64,000 nucleotides of DNA from Sva-07 sp963716235 (GCA_963716235.1 CAVQTE010000010.1:212780-276779), one strand, 5' to 3'; positions 17,091 through 25,283 are shown, counted from the first letter of the stretch. Notes: generated from the sequence alone by a model not told the origin. Translations and numbers: made by a program.

Positions 17091-17545
17091 TCGTCGTCGC
17101 CGGGGTCGAGGCCGATCAGGAGGTCGAGCACGCGGCGTAGGTCGGCGATGTCGCGGTCGTCGAGGTGGATCGCGAACTGGGCCTGGAGCGCTCGGCGGTA
17201 GCTGACGTTCATCTCGCGCCAGAGTCGCCGCCCGGTACGGGTGAGCTCGATCTCGACCGCGCGGTGATCAGCGCCGGGCACCTCGCGATGGCGGGCGATC
17301 CAACCCTCCTCCTGCAACCGGTCGAGACGACGGCTGAGGCTCGACGGTGGCAGCCTGAGATCGGCGGCGACGTCGAGTGGCCTGGCCCGGCCGCCCAGTC
17401 GCTGCAGTGAAGCCAGCACGTCGAACCAACCGAGCTGGATGTCCCAGTCGGCGCGCAACTCCTCGTCGATGCCGCGCTCGATCTCGCCGACCACCGCCTG
17501 GAGCCCACGCCAGGCGCCGATCCGTGTGACATCGAGGCGAGCCAC
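17072..17545 (-). CDS. MarR-family transcriptional regulator
   Basis: A 157-residue winged-helix protein with the MarR plan: N-terminal dimer helix, recognition helix in LRLPPSSLSRRLDRLQEEG, wing ending in DHRAVEIELTRTGRRLW, and a C-terminal dimer helix. The sequence resembles regulators of oxidoreductase or detoxification genes, and the next gene downstream of its divergent/upstream side is an FAD reductase on the same strand 45 bases away (17591). The FAD reductase is upstream in transcription, so the two may be co-transcribed. No ligand can be inferred. The C-terminal residues DDDITIGV come from the terminator hairpin arm. Confidence 0.8.
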   Translation of the reverse strand: MARLDVTRIGAWRGLQAVVGEIERGIDEELRADWDIQLGWFDVLASLQRLGGRARPLDVAADLRLPPSSLSRRLDRLQEEGWIARHREVPGADHRAVEIELTRTGRRLWREMNVSYRRALQAQFAIHLDDRDIADLRRVLDLLIGLDPGDDDITIGV

Positions 17546-17590
17546 GACCCAGACCTCAGCTCGTCGCTCCGCACACGTGTGACGACCCGT

Positions 17591-18853
17591 TCACGCGTCG
17601 AGGCCACTCGTGGCCGCGACGGCCTCGTCCCAACTCGCCCGCTCGAGGAACAGCTTTCGCGTCGACATGACCCACCGGGGCGCGTTCAGTCCGAGCGCGC
17701 CGTGGAGGCGGCCGTCACGCCCGAACAGGGTGAGGAACTTCGCATCGGCGACCGATCCCGCCACGATGCGGACGTCGTCGTCGGCTCCGGCTCGGCCGAG
17801 GAACTGGATGCGATGCTCGAACTGATCGCTCCAGAAGAACGGCAGCGCTGCATACGGTTCGAGTGCCTCGCCGGCAGCGAGGTGCACGAGGTTGTTCGCG
17901 GCGTGGGCACCCTGCTCGGCGGCATTGGTCCAGTGTTCGACGCGCATCTCCTCGTCGAAGAGGCCGTTCGGCCAGCGCGCCACGTCGCCGGCAGCGAACA
18001 CGCCCGGGACGACGGCGCTGTTGGCGTCGAGCACATTGAGGTGAGCGTCGCACACGATGCCGTCACGGAGTTCCACACCGCTGTCGACGAGCCAGTCGGT
18101 CGCCGGCGACACCCCGATGCCGACGACCACGACGTCGGCCGGCACGACCTCACCGTCGGCGAGACGTACGCCGTCGTCGGTCAACGCGTCGATGCGGACA
18201 TCGCAGCGAACGTTCACGCCGTGGGCCCGGTGCAGTTCAGCGATCGCCTCGCCCATCTCGGCGCCGAGGCCCCGGATCAGCGGCGCAGACGCACCTTCGA
18301 GCACGACCACGTCGTTGCCCAGTGTCTTCGCGGTGGCTGCCGCTTCGAGCCCGATGAAGCCCGCACCGATCACCACGACCCGACGACCGCCCGGTGCGAT
18401 TCCGGCCCGCAACGCCAGGGCATCGTCGAGCGAGCGCAGTTCGTGGACGTGGTCGAACGTGTCGTGGCCCGGGAGGCGCCGTGGCCTGGCACCGGTGGCG
18501 ATGATCAGGCTGTCGAACGGGATCGACTCACCCGTGGCGAGTTCGACCAGACGCGCACCCAGGTCGAGGCCAACCGCAGCCGATCCGAGCCGCCAGTCGA
18601 CAGCGAGTTCGTCGAACACCTCGGGCTGGCGCAAATGGATCCGGTCGGGTTCCCATTCACCCGAGAGCAGCTTCTTCGACAGCGGCGGCCGATCGTATGG
18701 GCGGTGGACCTCATCGCCGACGACCACCACGGAGCCGACCGCACCGTGCTGGCGAAGCGTCTCCGCGGCGCGCAAGCCCGCCAACGATGCACCGACCACG
18801 ACAACACGTTCGAGCGATGGTCGGAAATCTTCGGTCGCGGTCATGGCCGACAC
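17591..18853 (-). CDS. FAD-dependent NAD(P)H:ferredoxin/rubredoxin-type reductase
   Basis: A 420-residue pyridine-nucleotide-disulfide-type flavoprotein: FAD-binding VVVGASLAGLRAAE near the N-terminus, PLSKKLLSG as in ferredoxin reductases of P450 and dioxygenase systems, an NADH-binding site VVIGAGFIGLEAA (about 165), the FAD motif VFAAGDVA (about 290), and a C-terminal reductase domain. It has no redox-active CxxC, as expected for this class. It may pass electrons to a ferredoxin for a P450 or ring hydroxylase; no ferredoxin is adjacent. ATG at 18853 or 18844 are both possible starts. Confidence 0.85.
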   Translation of the reverse strand: MSAMTATEDFRPSLERVVVVGASLAGLRAAETLRQHGAVGSVVVVGDEVHRPYDRPPLSKKLLSGEWEPDRIHLRQPEVFDELAVDWRLGSAAVGLDLGARLVELATGESIPFDSLIIATGARPRRLPGHDTFDHVHELRSLDDALALRAGIAPGGRRVVVIGAGFIGLEAAATAKTLGNDVVVLEGASAPLIRGLGAEMGEAIAELHRAHGVNVRCDVRIDALTDDGVRLADGEVVPADVVVVGIGVSPATDWLVDSGVELRDGIVCDAHLNVLDANSAVVPGVFAAGDVARWPNGLFDEEMRVEHWTNAAEQGAHAANNLVHLAAGEALEPYAALPFFWSDQFEHRIQFLGRAGADDDVRIVAGSVADAKFLTLFGRDGRLHGALGLNAPRWVMSTRKLFLERASWDEAVAATSGLDA

Positions 18854-18899
18854 GATGCCACGGTTTCAGGGTGGAGATGAAGCTCGCTAGCGTCGGATC

Positions 18900-19337
18900 A
18901 TGCCTTCCCCCGGCCCCCTGAGCGACGTCGTCGTCCCCGACGTCGTTGCCGTCAACGAGATGATCGGCGAACTGTTCGCCGGCTCGAACAACTCCTGTGT
19001 GGAACTGAGCCGAACGGTGGCCGTCGCCCGTCGCGAGATCTCCGAGGCCGAACTCCGGCCGGGTGCCTTCATTTCCGGGCCGTCACAGTTCGGCCTCGCC
19101 GATGCTGCACTGTGGTATCTCGTGTTCGGCGCGACGGGCCGGATCGAACCGATGGCGCTCACGTCCGAACTCTCGATCCGGTTCCTGCGACCCGCTCAGG
19201 GGTCTGTCCTGTGGGCCAGGGCGACGCTCGATGTCGCCGGTCGACGCAACGTCGTCGGAACGGTCCGGGTGTGGTGCGACGATCGCGAGGATCGCCCGAC
19301 AGCTACCGCACAGGGCACCTACGTCCTGCCGCACTGA
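18900..19337 (+). CDS. PaaI-like hotdog-fold thioesterase
   Basis: A 145-residue protein with the PaaI/4HBT pattern: a helix segment, then FISGPSQFGLADAALWYLVFG where the Asp in the helix is the probable catalytic residue, and strands LSIRFLRPAQGSVLWARATL and RNVVGTVRVWCDD. It probably hydrolyses an acyl-CoA thioester. It is divergent from the FAD reductase and four bases upstream of the VOC gene, so plausibly in an operon with it and the rRNA methylase, without an obvious functional link. Confidence 0.8.
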   Translation: MPSPGPLSDVVVPDVVAVNEMIGELFAGSNNSCVELSRTVAVARREISEAELRPGAFISGPSQFGLADAALWYLVFGATGRIEPMALTSELSIRFLRPAQGSVLWARATLDVAGRRNVVGTVRVWCDDREDRPTATAQGTYVLPH

Positions 19338-19341
19338 CCGC

Positions 19342-19764
19342 ATGAACGAACGTCCGCGATTCCACCTGGCCATGCCGGTCCACGATCTCGCTGCGGCGCG
19401 CGCCTTCTACGGTGAATTGTTGGGGTGCCACGAGGGCCGATCGAGCGACACCTGGGTCGACTTCGACCTGTACGGCCACCAGTTCGTCGCCCATCTCGAC
19501 CCCGCATACCGACCCTCGTCACTGTCGAATCCGGTCGACGGTGACGATGTCCCCGTCCCGCACTTCGGTGTGCTCCTCGATCCGGGCGCCTGGCAGTCGT
19601 TGGCCGACCGGCTGACGGCTGCCGAGACGGCATTCGTGATCGAACCGCACACCCGCTTCGTCGGCCGGGCCGGCGAGCAGTCGACGATGTTCCTCCTCGA
19701 CCCGTCCGGCAATGCGCTGGAGTTCAAGGCGTTCGCCGACGACTCTCAGGTGTTCGCACGGTGA
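19342..19764 (+). CDS. VOC-superfamily (glyoxalase/dioxygenase-like) protein
   Basis: A 140-residue vicinal-oxygen-chelate protein with two beta-alpha-beta modules: FHLAMPVHDLAAARAFYGELLG at the N-terminus and FLLDPSGNALEFKAF at the C-terminus, giving candidate metal ligands (His near residue 8, Glu in LEFK). ATG 19342 follows the thioesterase stop by four bases; the stop overlaps the next GTG start (GTGA). Function within the superfamily is not determined. Confidence 0.8.
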   Translation: MNERPRFHLAMPVHDLAAARAFYGELLGCHEGRSSDTWVDFDLYGHQFVAHLDPAYRPSSLSNPVDGDDVPVPHFGVLLDPGAWQSLADRLTAAETAFVIEPHTRFVGRAGEQSTMFLLDPSGNALEFKAFADDSQVFAR

Positions 19765-20564
19765 CGATCCGCGTCACCGATGCTGCCGACTCGCGCCTCG
19801 ACGACTACCGATCGCTCAACGACCAGGCATTTCGTCGACGGTACGAAGCCGACCGGTGTTTCATCGTCGAGGGGTATGTCGCGATCGACCGCCTGATCGA
19901 GTCGGGGCACACGATCCGGTCGGTGCTGCTCGCACCCTCACGGATCGACCGATTCGCAGAGCACGCCGAAATGCTCACTGCTGCAAGCGTCCCGGTGTAC
20001 GTCGCGGACCGTGAGGTGATCGCCGACGTCGTCGGGTTCGATCTCCATCGCGGCGTGATCGCGTGCGCCGACCGACGGCCACACCCATCGGTCGAGGATC
20101 TCGTTGTCGGTACTCATCGCATCGCCGTACTCGAAGGCCTCAATGATGCCGAGAACCTCGGCGCCATCGCCCGAGCGGCACGGGCGTTCGGCATCGACGG
20201 CCTGATCATCGATGTCCGGTGCACCGACCCGTACAGCCGCCGAACTGTCCGGGTCAGTATGGGCGAGGTCCTGACACTGCCGATTGCTCGCGCCGGCGAG
20301 TGGAACGACGTCGCCGATCGCCTCCGCTCCGACGGCTTCGAGGTGTGGGCGATGACACCGGCGGGCGACGCCGACGACATCTGGGACCTCCCGGTGCCGG
20401 AGCGTCTCGCCGTCTGTCTCGGAGCAGAGGGCCCCGGGCTGAGTCGGAGCGTGTTGAGTCGTGCAGACCGTCGAGTACGCATCCCGATCTCCCCCGCCGT
20501 CGACTCGCTCAACGTCGCCCAAGCCGCAGCCGTCACCTTCGCCGCCACCACCCGCACCACATGA
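19761..20564 (+). CDS. SpoU/TrmH-family RNA 2'-O-methyltransferase
   Basis: SAM-dependent rRNA/tRNA ribose methylase with a trefoil-knot fold, 267 residues. An N-terminal substrate-binding domain (about 1-105; RRRYEADRCFIVEGYVAIDR) precedes the SPOUT domain with LNDAENLGAIARAARAFG, then CLGAEGPGLSRSVL and SLNVAQAAAVTF, the three SpoU motifs including catalytic Arg and SAM-binding knot. GTG 19761 overlaps the VOC stop. Target nucleotide unknown. The stop lies inside the repeat array that forms the hairpin after the gene. Confidence 0.85.
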   Translation: MTIRVTDAADSRLDDYRSLNDQAFRRRYEADRCFIVEGYVAIDRLIESGHTIRSVLLAPSRIDRFAEHAEMLTAASVPVYVADREVIADVVGFDLHRGVIACADRRPHPSVEDLVVGTHRIAVLEGLNDAENLGAIARAARAFGIDGLIIDVRCTDPYSRRTVRVSMGEVLTLPIARAGEWNDVADRLRSDGFEVWAMTPAGDADDIWDLPVPERLAVCLGAEGPGLSRSVLSRADRRVRIPISPAVDSLNVAQAAAVTFAATTRTT

Positions 20565-20615
20565 GACGCGAATGAGACGCGAATGAGACGCAGGGTCAGA
20601 CCCCGCGTCTCATTC
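20561..20615. repeat. 11-base tandem repeat leading into a terminator-like hairpin
   Basis: ATGAGACGCGA starts at 20561 and 20572 and again, one base diverged at the end, at 20583. The third unit forms the left arm of an inverted repeat (20581-20597 with 20599-20615, one A/C mismatch, loop A) whose core is GGGTC-A-GACCC. It lies between convergent genes and probably ends both transcripts. Confidence 0.65.
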
Positions 20616-20620
20616 GGTGA

Positions 20621-22813
20621 TCAGTGGGCGAACTTCACGTTCGGCAGGATCCGGTCGATCCAGCGCGGCAGCCACCACGCCTTGTTGCCGATGATGAACA
20701 GCGTTGCGGGAACGAGCACCAACCGGATGAGGAAGGCGTCGAGCAGCACCGCCGTGCCGAGGATCAGCCCCATCTCCTTCATCGGCAGCGTGCCGGCGAT
20801 GGCGAAGGTGTAGAACACGGCGATCATGACGCCGGCAGCGGCCACGATCGGTCGACCGCTGTGACCCAACGATCCACGCACCGCCTCGGCAGCATCACCC
20901 GACCGTTCGAAGTGCTCACGGGTCGAGGCGAGCAGGAACACCGTGTAGTCCATCGAGATGGCGAACACGAGGGCGAAGAAGAACAACGGCGCCCACGAGG
21001 TGAGGTATCCCTGACTGTCGAAGCCGAGCAGGCTTGCGCCCATCCCGTGCTGGAACACCATCGCTCCGACGCCGAACGCAGCGCCGACGGACAGCAGGTT
21101 GAAGATGACGCCGACGAACGCGACGATCACTGCCTGCAGGGCAACCATCAACAGCAGGAACCCGAGCACGAGGACCACACCGATGACGAGTGGCGCCTTC
21201 TGGCTGAGCGTCTGGTCGAGGTCGTAGTTCTCGGCGACCGGGCCACCGATCACAACGCCGGCAGGTAATTCGGTGCGCAGCGTCGGGATCAGTGCGAGCG
21301 CCTCCTCGGACGAAGGATCGTAGGCACCGACGGCCTGGATGATGCTGGCACCCTCCATCCCCGGCTGAGGCGGGAACGCCATCACGATGCCCTCAGTGGC
21401 CATCACTTGATCGGCCACGGCTTGGGCGTCGGCCCCTGCCGGCACGATCACCTGGATCGGGCCGGGACCACCGGGGCCGAAGCCGTCGGCGATCATGTCG
21501 TAGCCCTGGCGGGCCTGCTCATCTTCGGGCAACACGGTGATCCCTGGCATTCCGGTCTTGAGACCGAGCAGCGGCAGGGCGAGTGCGACGAGCACGATGA
21601 TGGCACCGACGGCGACCACGACCTTGTGGGCCTGGATCCGGTCGGCGAGACGGGCGAAGAACTCGCTGTGGTGGTCGCCCGCCTTGTGCCACGGCAGTGC
21701 GAACTTGTCGATACCGGGGCCGAGCAATGCGGGGAGCAACGTGAGCGCCGCGAGCAGCACGAAGCTGACCGACAGCATCATGCCCGCCGCCATCGAGCGG
21801 AACGCCGGGATCGGCACGAGGAGGATGGCGGAGAGGCTGATGAGGACCGTGATACCCGAGAAGAGCACTGCCTTGCCGGCTGTGTCCATCGAGATGCCCG
21901 CGGCGTGCTGCGGATCGTCCGGATGAGCGTGCAGTGCCGCTCGATATCGGGTGACGATGAAGAGGGCGTAGTCGATGCCCAACGCGAGAGCGAACATCAT
22001 GGCGAAGTTCAGCGTCCAGATCGAGAGGTCGGTCACCTGGGTGATGCCGTAGAGCACGCCCATCGAAGCGAGCAGACCGGCCGCGGTGAGCAGCAGCGGA
22101 AGGCCCGCGGCGGCCAGCGTGCCGAACGCGATCACGAGGATGACGGCGGTGACCGGCCAGGTCAACAGTTCGGCCTTCATCATGCCTTCACGGTTGACGG
22201 CGTTGAAGTCGTCCCAGAAGGCAGGTGAGCCGGTGAGCGCGACGGTGATCTGATCACCGGCGACCTCGGTCGACAGGTCGTTGATCTCGTCGCCGAGTCG
22301 CTCGGCGGCGCGCACGGCTTCGGTCGGGTCGACTTCAGCACCAGCCTGGATCATGACGGTCATGCCGTCCATACCCGGCTGAGCGGGCATCGGCTGTCCG
22401 AAACCTGGCTCGCTGACGATGAGGGCATTCACGTCAGCAATCACCTGCTGGTACGCGGGGTCGTCGATCGGCGTCGATTCGCTCTGGATCACCACGACGG
22501 CCGACTGCGACGAGAGCCCACCGAACTGCTCGTCGATGATGTCGCGAGCCGCGAGCGACTCGCTGCCGTTGACCTCCCACATCGCGCCCGAGAGTGCGTG
22601 TTCGAGCTTGGGCGCGAACACGCCGAGGCCGATCGCCAGAACGGCCCACGCGATGATGACGGCCTTGCGATGGTTGTGCGCCCATCGACCCATTCGGGCG
22701 AGCGGCGGATGCACGACGTCGGTGTCGAGATCGTCGTGATGCGGAGGCCGATGAACTGCTCCATCTTCATGTAGCGATAGATCGGGGGGCAAGGCGCCGG
22801 TGTCGATGGTCAT
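20621..22813 (-). CDS. MMPL-family (RND-type) exporter
   Basis: A 730-residue proton-driven membrane transporter with about twelve helices in two repeats, each with a large periplasmic-type loop after the first helix. The proton-relay motifs are visible in each half: LGIDYALFIVTRYR (about residue 280) and ISMDYTVFLLASTREH (about 625). Actinobacterial MMPL proteins export lipids, siderophores or toxic compounds. ATG 22813 has GAAGGA upstream. An ArsR repressor gene lies just upstream on the same strand, so expression is probably induced by a metal or small ligand. Substrate unknown. Confidence 0.88.
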   Translation of the reverse strand: MTIDTGALPPDLSLHEDGAVHRPPHHDDLDTDVVHPPLARMGRWAHNHRKAVIIAWAVLAIGLGVFAPKLEHALSGAMWEVNGSESLAARDIIDEQFGGLSSQSAVVVIQSESTPIDDPAYQQVIADVNALIVSEPGFGQPMPAQPGMDGMTVMIQAGAEVDPTEAVRAAERLGDEINDLSTEVAGDQITVALTGSPAFWDDFNAVNREGMMKAELLTWPVTAVILVIAFGTLAAAGLPLLLTAAGLLASMGVLYGITQVTDLSIWTLNFAMMFALALGIDYALFIVTRYRAALHAHPDDPQHAAGISMDTAGKAVLFSGITVLISLSAILLVPIPAFRSMAAGMMLSVSFVLLAALTLLPALLGPGIDKFALPWHKAGDHHSEFFARLADRIQAHKVVVAVGAIIVLVALALPLLGLKTGMPGITVLPEDEQARQGYDMIADGFGPGGPGPIQVIVPAGADAQAVADQVMATEGIVMAFPPQPGMEGASIIQAVGAYDPSSEEALALIPTLRTELPAGVVIGGPVAENYDLDQTLSQKAPLVIGVVLVLGFLLLMVALQAVIVAFVGVIFNLLSVGAAFGVGAMVFQHGMGASLLGFDSQGYLTSWAPLFFFALVFAISMDYTVFLLASTREHFERSGDAAEAVRGSLGHSGRPIVAAAGVMIAVFYTFAIAGTLPMKEMGLILGTAVLLDAFLIRLVLVPATLFIIGNKAWWLPRWIDRILPNVKFAH

Positions 22814-22842
22814 GTCGTGGTTCCTTCAGTGGCTGGCTGGGG

Positions 22843-22889
22843 ATGGGTGGATGGAGGGATGGATGGGGTGGAGGGATGGAGGGAGGGAG
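22843..22889 (+). repeat. G-rich GGATGGAGGG-type tandem repeat
   Basis: About 47 bases made of variants of GGATGGAG/GGAGG, with many G3-G4 runs on the plus strand, between arsR and the MMPL gene. The plus strand is the template strand for both genes, so the mRNA is C-rich here. It could form a G-quadruplex in DNA and slow transcription or slip in replication. Confidence 0.6.
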
Positions 22890-22896
22890 TGGGCCG

Positions 22897-23226
22897 TCAG
22901 ACGGCGAATGTGCGTGCGTCCTCGGCAACCTGCTCGCGGAGACGGTCACAGACGATGGCGCACACGGGCATCAGGCTCGGGTCGGTGACGGAGTAGTAGG
23001 CCGCGGTTCCAACGGCTCGACGCGAAACAATGCCGGCGTCGAGCAGGATCCGCAGATGCTTGGACACGTTGGCCTGACTGGTGCCGAGTCGATCGACGAG
23101 TTGGCCGACGTTCTGCTCACCCTCGTCGAGCAGCGTCCTGATCACGCCGAGTCGGGTTGCATCGCCCAGTACGCGGAAGCGTTCGGCAACGTGTTCGAGC
23201 AGTTCAGAGGGGAGCGCCTTCGGCAT
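22897..23226 (-). CDS. ArsR/SmtB-family repressor
   Basis: A 109-residue winged-helix repressor: LLEHVAERFRVLGDATRLGVIRTLL, recognition helix GTSQANVSKHLRILLDAGIV, wing RRAVGTAAYYSVTD, and a C-terminal helix with Cys in MPVCAIVCDRL. Two nearby Cys (about residues 90 and 94) could form a metal or redox site but the classic CVC of ArsR is missing. It probably controls the MMPL exporter 83 bases downstream. ATG 23226 is used; an in-frame ATG at 23265 with GGAG before it is a credible longer start (122 residues). Confidence 0.85.
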   Translation of the reverse strand: MPKALPSELLEHVAERFRVLGDATRLGVIRTLLDEGEQNVGQLVDRLGTSQANVSKHLRILLDAGIVSRRAVGTAAYYSVTDPSLMPVCAIVCDRLREQVAEDARTFAV

Positions 23227-23278
23227 ATCCAGCACTCTATAACTATTGACCGATGAATGCAACATCTTGCTCCGGGCG

Positions 23279-23310
23279 CTTGCAGCAGGGGTCTGGACCC
23301 CTGCTGCAAG
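23279..23310. repeat. Perfect 15-base inverted repeat in a divergent promoter gap
   Basis: CTTGCAGCAGGGGTC / GACCCCTGCTGCAAG with a 2-base centre. It sits between the divergent arsR and methyltransferase genes, ten bases before the latter's ATG, so a simple terminator role does not fit. Core GGGGTC..GACCCC is shared with the hairpins at 17.07 and 20.6 kb. Confidence 0.6.
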
Positions 23311-23319
23311 ACTCCCCCC

Positions 23320-23952
23320 ATGATCGAGCGACTCGCGGACCACCCATCGGCACAGGAGCCGGAGCCGTTCGCCGGGCCGGACCATCCGATGCGCACACTC
23401 ACGCGGGCAGTTGCGTTGGGCGAACCATGGACGCAGGACGACGCCGACCGCGTCGCTGCAGTCTTCGACGAGCTGGCCGAGGAGTGGTCGGCGCGAAACA
23501 TCGACGACACCAAGGCGGCGCCTGTTCGCGACGCGCTCGAGCGCGGCAATGTGTCGACGGATGGCGCGTGGTTGGAACTCGGCTCGGGCACCGGCGCCGG
23601 TACCCGCATTCTCAGCGGGATCGTCGGATCGCTGATCGCCACGGATCTGTCGGCCGAGATGCTGCATCACGCCCCGCCAGAGCTCGCGCCTCGCGTCCGC
23701 GCCGACGCCTCGATGCTTCCCTACCGGGACCGATCGTTCGACGCGGTCCTGATGATCAACATGTTGTTGTTCCCGAACGAGGTCGAGCGAGTGCTGCGCA
23801 AGGCCGGAACGGTGCTGTGGGTCAACACCCTCGGCGATCAGACGCCGATCCATCTCCCGCCCGACGACGTGCTCGCCGCGCTGCCCGGCAACTGGACCGG
23901 GCGCACCGCATCGGCCGGCACGGGCTTCTGGCTCGCGGCAACGCGAGCCTGA
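23320..23952 (+). CDS. Class I SAM-dependent methyltransferase
   Basis: A 210-residue Rossmann methyltransferase: SAM-binding LELGSGTGAGTRILSG (motif I, about residue 87), then ATDLSAEMLHH (motif II), RADASMLPYRDRSFDAVLMINMLLF (motifs III-IV area). The C-terminal acceptor region is short. Substrate unknown. ATG 23320 is closest to the hairpin; upstream in-frame codons to 23257 run through the hairpin and are unlikely to be coding. Divergent from arsR. Confidence 0.8.
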   Translation: MIERLADHPSAQEPEPFAGPDHPMRTLTRAVALGEPWTQDDADRVAAVFDELAEEWSARNIDDTKAAPVRDALERGNVSTDGAWLELGSGTGAGTRILSGIVGSLIATDLSAEMLHHAPPELAPRVRADASMLPYRDRSFDAVLMINMLLFPNEVERVLRKAGTVLWVNTLGDQTPIHLPPDDVLAALPGNWTGRTASAGTGFWLAATRA

Positions 23953-23987
23953 CCACTCCCCGCGAACGGCGACGACCCGAAAACGAC

Positions 23988-24016
23988 GACAACCCCCGGA
24001 CCAGCCGGGGGTTGTC
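23988..24016. terminator. Bidirectional terminator between convergent genes
   Basis: Perfect 12-base arms GACAACCCCCGG / CCGGGGGTTGTC with a 5-base loop, 36 bases after the methyltransferase stop and 17 bases after the stop of the minus-strand gene. On the plus strand only a weak T-rich tail follows. Confidence 0.8.
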
Positions 24017-24032
24017 ATCAGATTCTTGGGAG

Positions 24033-24326
24033 TCAGTCGACCGATTCGGATGCCGGCTCACGCGGTTCGGGGGCTTCCCCGAGTCCGAGCTGAGCGAAGA
24101 TCTCCGCCTTGCGGTACTCGAAGTCGTCCTCCTCCACGTCGCCGGCAGCGAACTTCTCGTTCAACTGACGGAACTCCTCGAGCAACGCATCCTCGTCGGG
24201 TCCATCGCTGGATTCCTCGTCGGAGTCCGAACTCTTGCCGTGTCGTACGGCAAGCTTCTCGGCCTTGCGCTCCTTCTTACGGAGTTCTCGTTGTCGCTTC
24301 TGGTAGGACTGCGGACTTCGAGCCAA
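24033..24326 (-). CDS. Small charged protein with SHOCT-like C-terminal helix pair
   Basis: A 97-residue, highly charged protein. The N-terminal third is basic and helical (QKRQRELRKKERKAEKLAVR), an acidic Ser/Asp stretch follows, and residues about 50-85 (EEFRQLNEKFAAGDVEEDDF then RKAEIFAQLGL) resemble the short SHOCT-type helical hairpin. I choose TTG 24326 because a perfect AGGAGG lies eight bases upstream; this Shine-Dalgarno overlaps the stop of the cold-shock gene (TGAGGAGG), so translation is likely coupled. RNA-binding or ribosome-associated function is possible from the charge pattern and neighbour but not shown. Confidence 0.7.
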   Translation of the reverse strand: MARSPQSYQKRQRELRKKERKAEKLAVRHGKSSDSDEESSDGPDEDALLEEFRQLNEKFAAGDVEEDDFEYRKAEIFAQLGLGEAPEPREPASESVD

Positions 24327-24339
24327 TCGGAACGCCTCC

Positions 24340-24540
24340 TCAGACGATCTTGACGTCGACCGCTTCCGGGCCCTTACGGCCGGCAGCGATCTCGAACTCG
24401 ACGGTGTCACCGTCGTTCAACGAACGACGACCTGAACCGACGATGTTCGAGTAGTGCACGAAGACGTCGTCGCCGTCGTCGCGAGAGATGAAACCGAAGC
24501 CCTTCTCGTCATTGAAGAACTTCACTGTACCTGTGGCCAT
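24340..24540 (-). CDS. Cold-shock domain protein, CspA type
   Basis: A 66-residue single-domain RNA chaperone with both nucleic-acid-binding motifs, GTVKFFNDEKGFGFI (RNP1, KGFGFI) and DVFVHYSNI (RNP2-like VFVHY), length normal for the family. It prevents or melts RNA secondary structure. ATG 24540 follows AAGGAG-type sequence (AAGGAGCCGAA). A leader of at least 60 bases may regulate translation as in other csp mRNAs. The next gene is coupled through its stop. Confidence 0.93.
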   Translation of the reverse strand: MATGTVKFFNDEKGFGFISRDDGDDVFVHYSNIVGSGRRSLNDGDTVEFEIAAGRKGPEAVDVKIV

Positions 24541-24643
24541 TTCGGCTCCTTGTTGAAATCGGAGCCACCGTTGACTCACGTTTACGTCCCTCAGACTAGT
24601 GACCTTTGTGCGATTGTCCACCGCGCCCGATCGGGCGCGGTGC

Positions 24644-25282
24644 TCACACCGACTGAGCAGCCGCCACGCGGCGGCGCGGATCGACCGCCACGAACGGGTC
24701 GTGTCCGGTGACTGCGAGCCGGGTGAGGATGACCGATGCCATCGCCACGCCGACGATCCCGGCGAGCGTGAGCGCGATGTCGCCGACGCCGAGTCCGTAG
24801 ACGAGCCAGAGTCCGGCCTCGACCCAGGCGATGAGCCAGGTGGACGCCGACACCCCGATGAGATCGCTGGTGCGACACGCCGAGACGACGGCCGGCAACA
24901 GTTGGATGCCGTACGACAACCCGACGGCGATCGCGGCAAGCGGCCAGCCTCCGATGATCAGAAAGGGCAGTGGGATCATCCCGAGGCCGAAGAAGCCGAG
25001 CGCCATTCCCGACAGCGCCGAACGACCGACGGTCCCCGCATACAGGACCGCCATCGACGCGTAGAGCACGAGCGAGATGGCCGACACGGGCACGAGCGCC
25101 CACACCCCGGTGACGAGACCGTACGCGAGCCACCATCCGTTGATCGCAAGGCTGACGCCGATCCAGACCGCCGACACGCCCTCCACTCGTCGCGTGCGCG
25201 CCAGACGGCGGGCCTGGGGGAACGCCATCCACGAGCCGAGGAGGGTCGCCACGATGACGAGGGAGTTCAAGAGAAGGTTCAC
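24644..25282 (-). CDS. Seven-helix SWEET/PQ-loop-like membrane protein
   Basis: A 212-residue membrane protein with seven predicted helices in a 3-1-3 arrangement. Helices 1-3 contain a PQ motif (SWMAFPQARRLARTRRVEG) followed by VSAVWIGVSLAINGWWLAYG; helices 5-7 repeat the pattern (IQLLPAVVSACRTSDLIG, then GVSASTWLIAWVEAGLWLVYG). This is two SemiSWEET/PQ-loop units joined by a linker helix, as in eukaryotic SWEET sugar facilitators; most bacterial relatives have one unit. GTG 25282 places the first helix near the N-terminus; an ATG at 25357 would add 25 unlikely residues. Divergent from a CGNR regulator with a shared palindrome. Sugar transport is inferred, not shown. Confidence 0.75.
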   Translation of the reverse strand: MNLLLNSLVIVATLLGSWMAFPQARRLARTRRVEGVSAVWIGVSLAINGWWLAYGLVTGVWALVPVSAISLVLYASMAVLYAGTVGRSALSGMALGFFGLGMIPLPFLIIGGWPLAAIAVGLSYGIQLLPAVVSACRTSDLIGVSASTWLIAWVEAGLWLVYGLGVGDIALTLAGIVGVAMASVILTRLAVTGHDPFVAVDPRRRVAAAQSV

Positions 25283-25283
25283 G

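Noticed and set aside
18057..18890. Long antisense frames across the FAD reductase and many other genes
   Set aside because: High GC leaves long open antisense frames; these have Arg/Ser/Pro-rich composition and no motifs.
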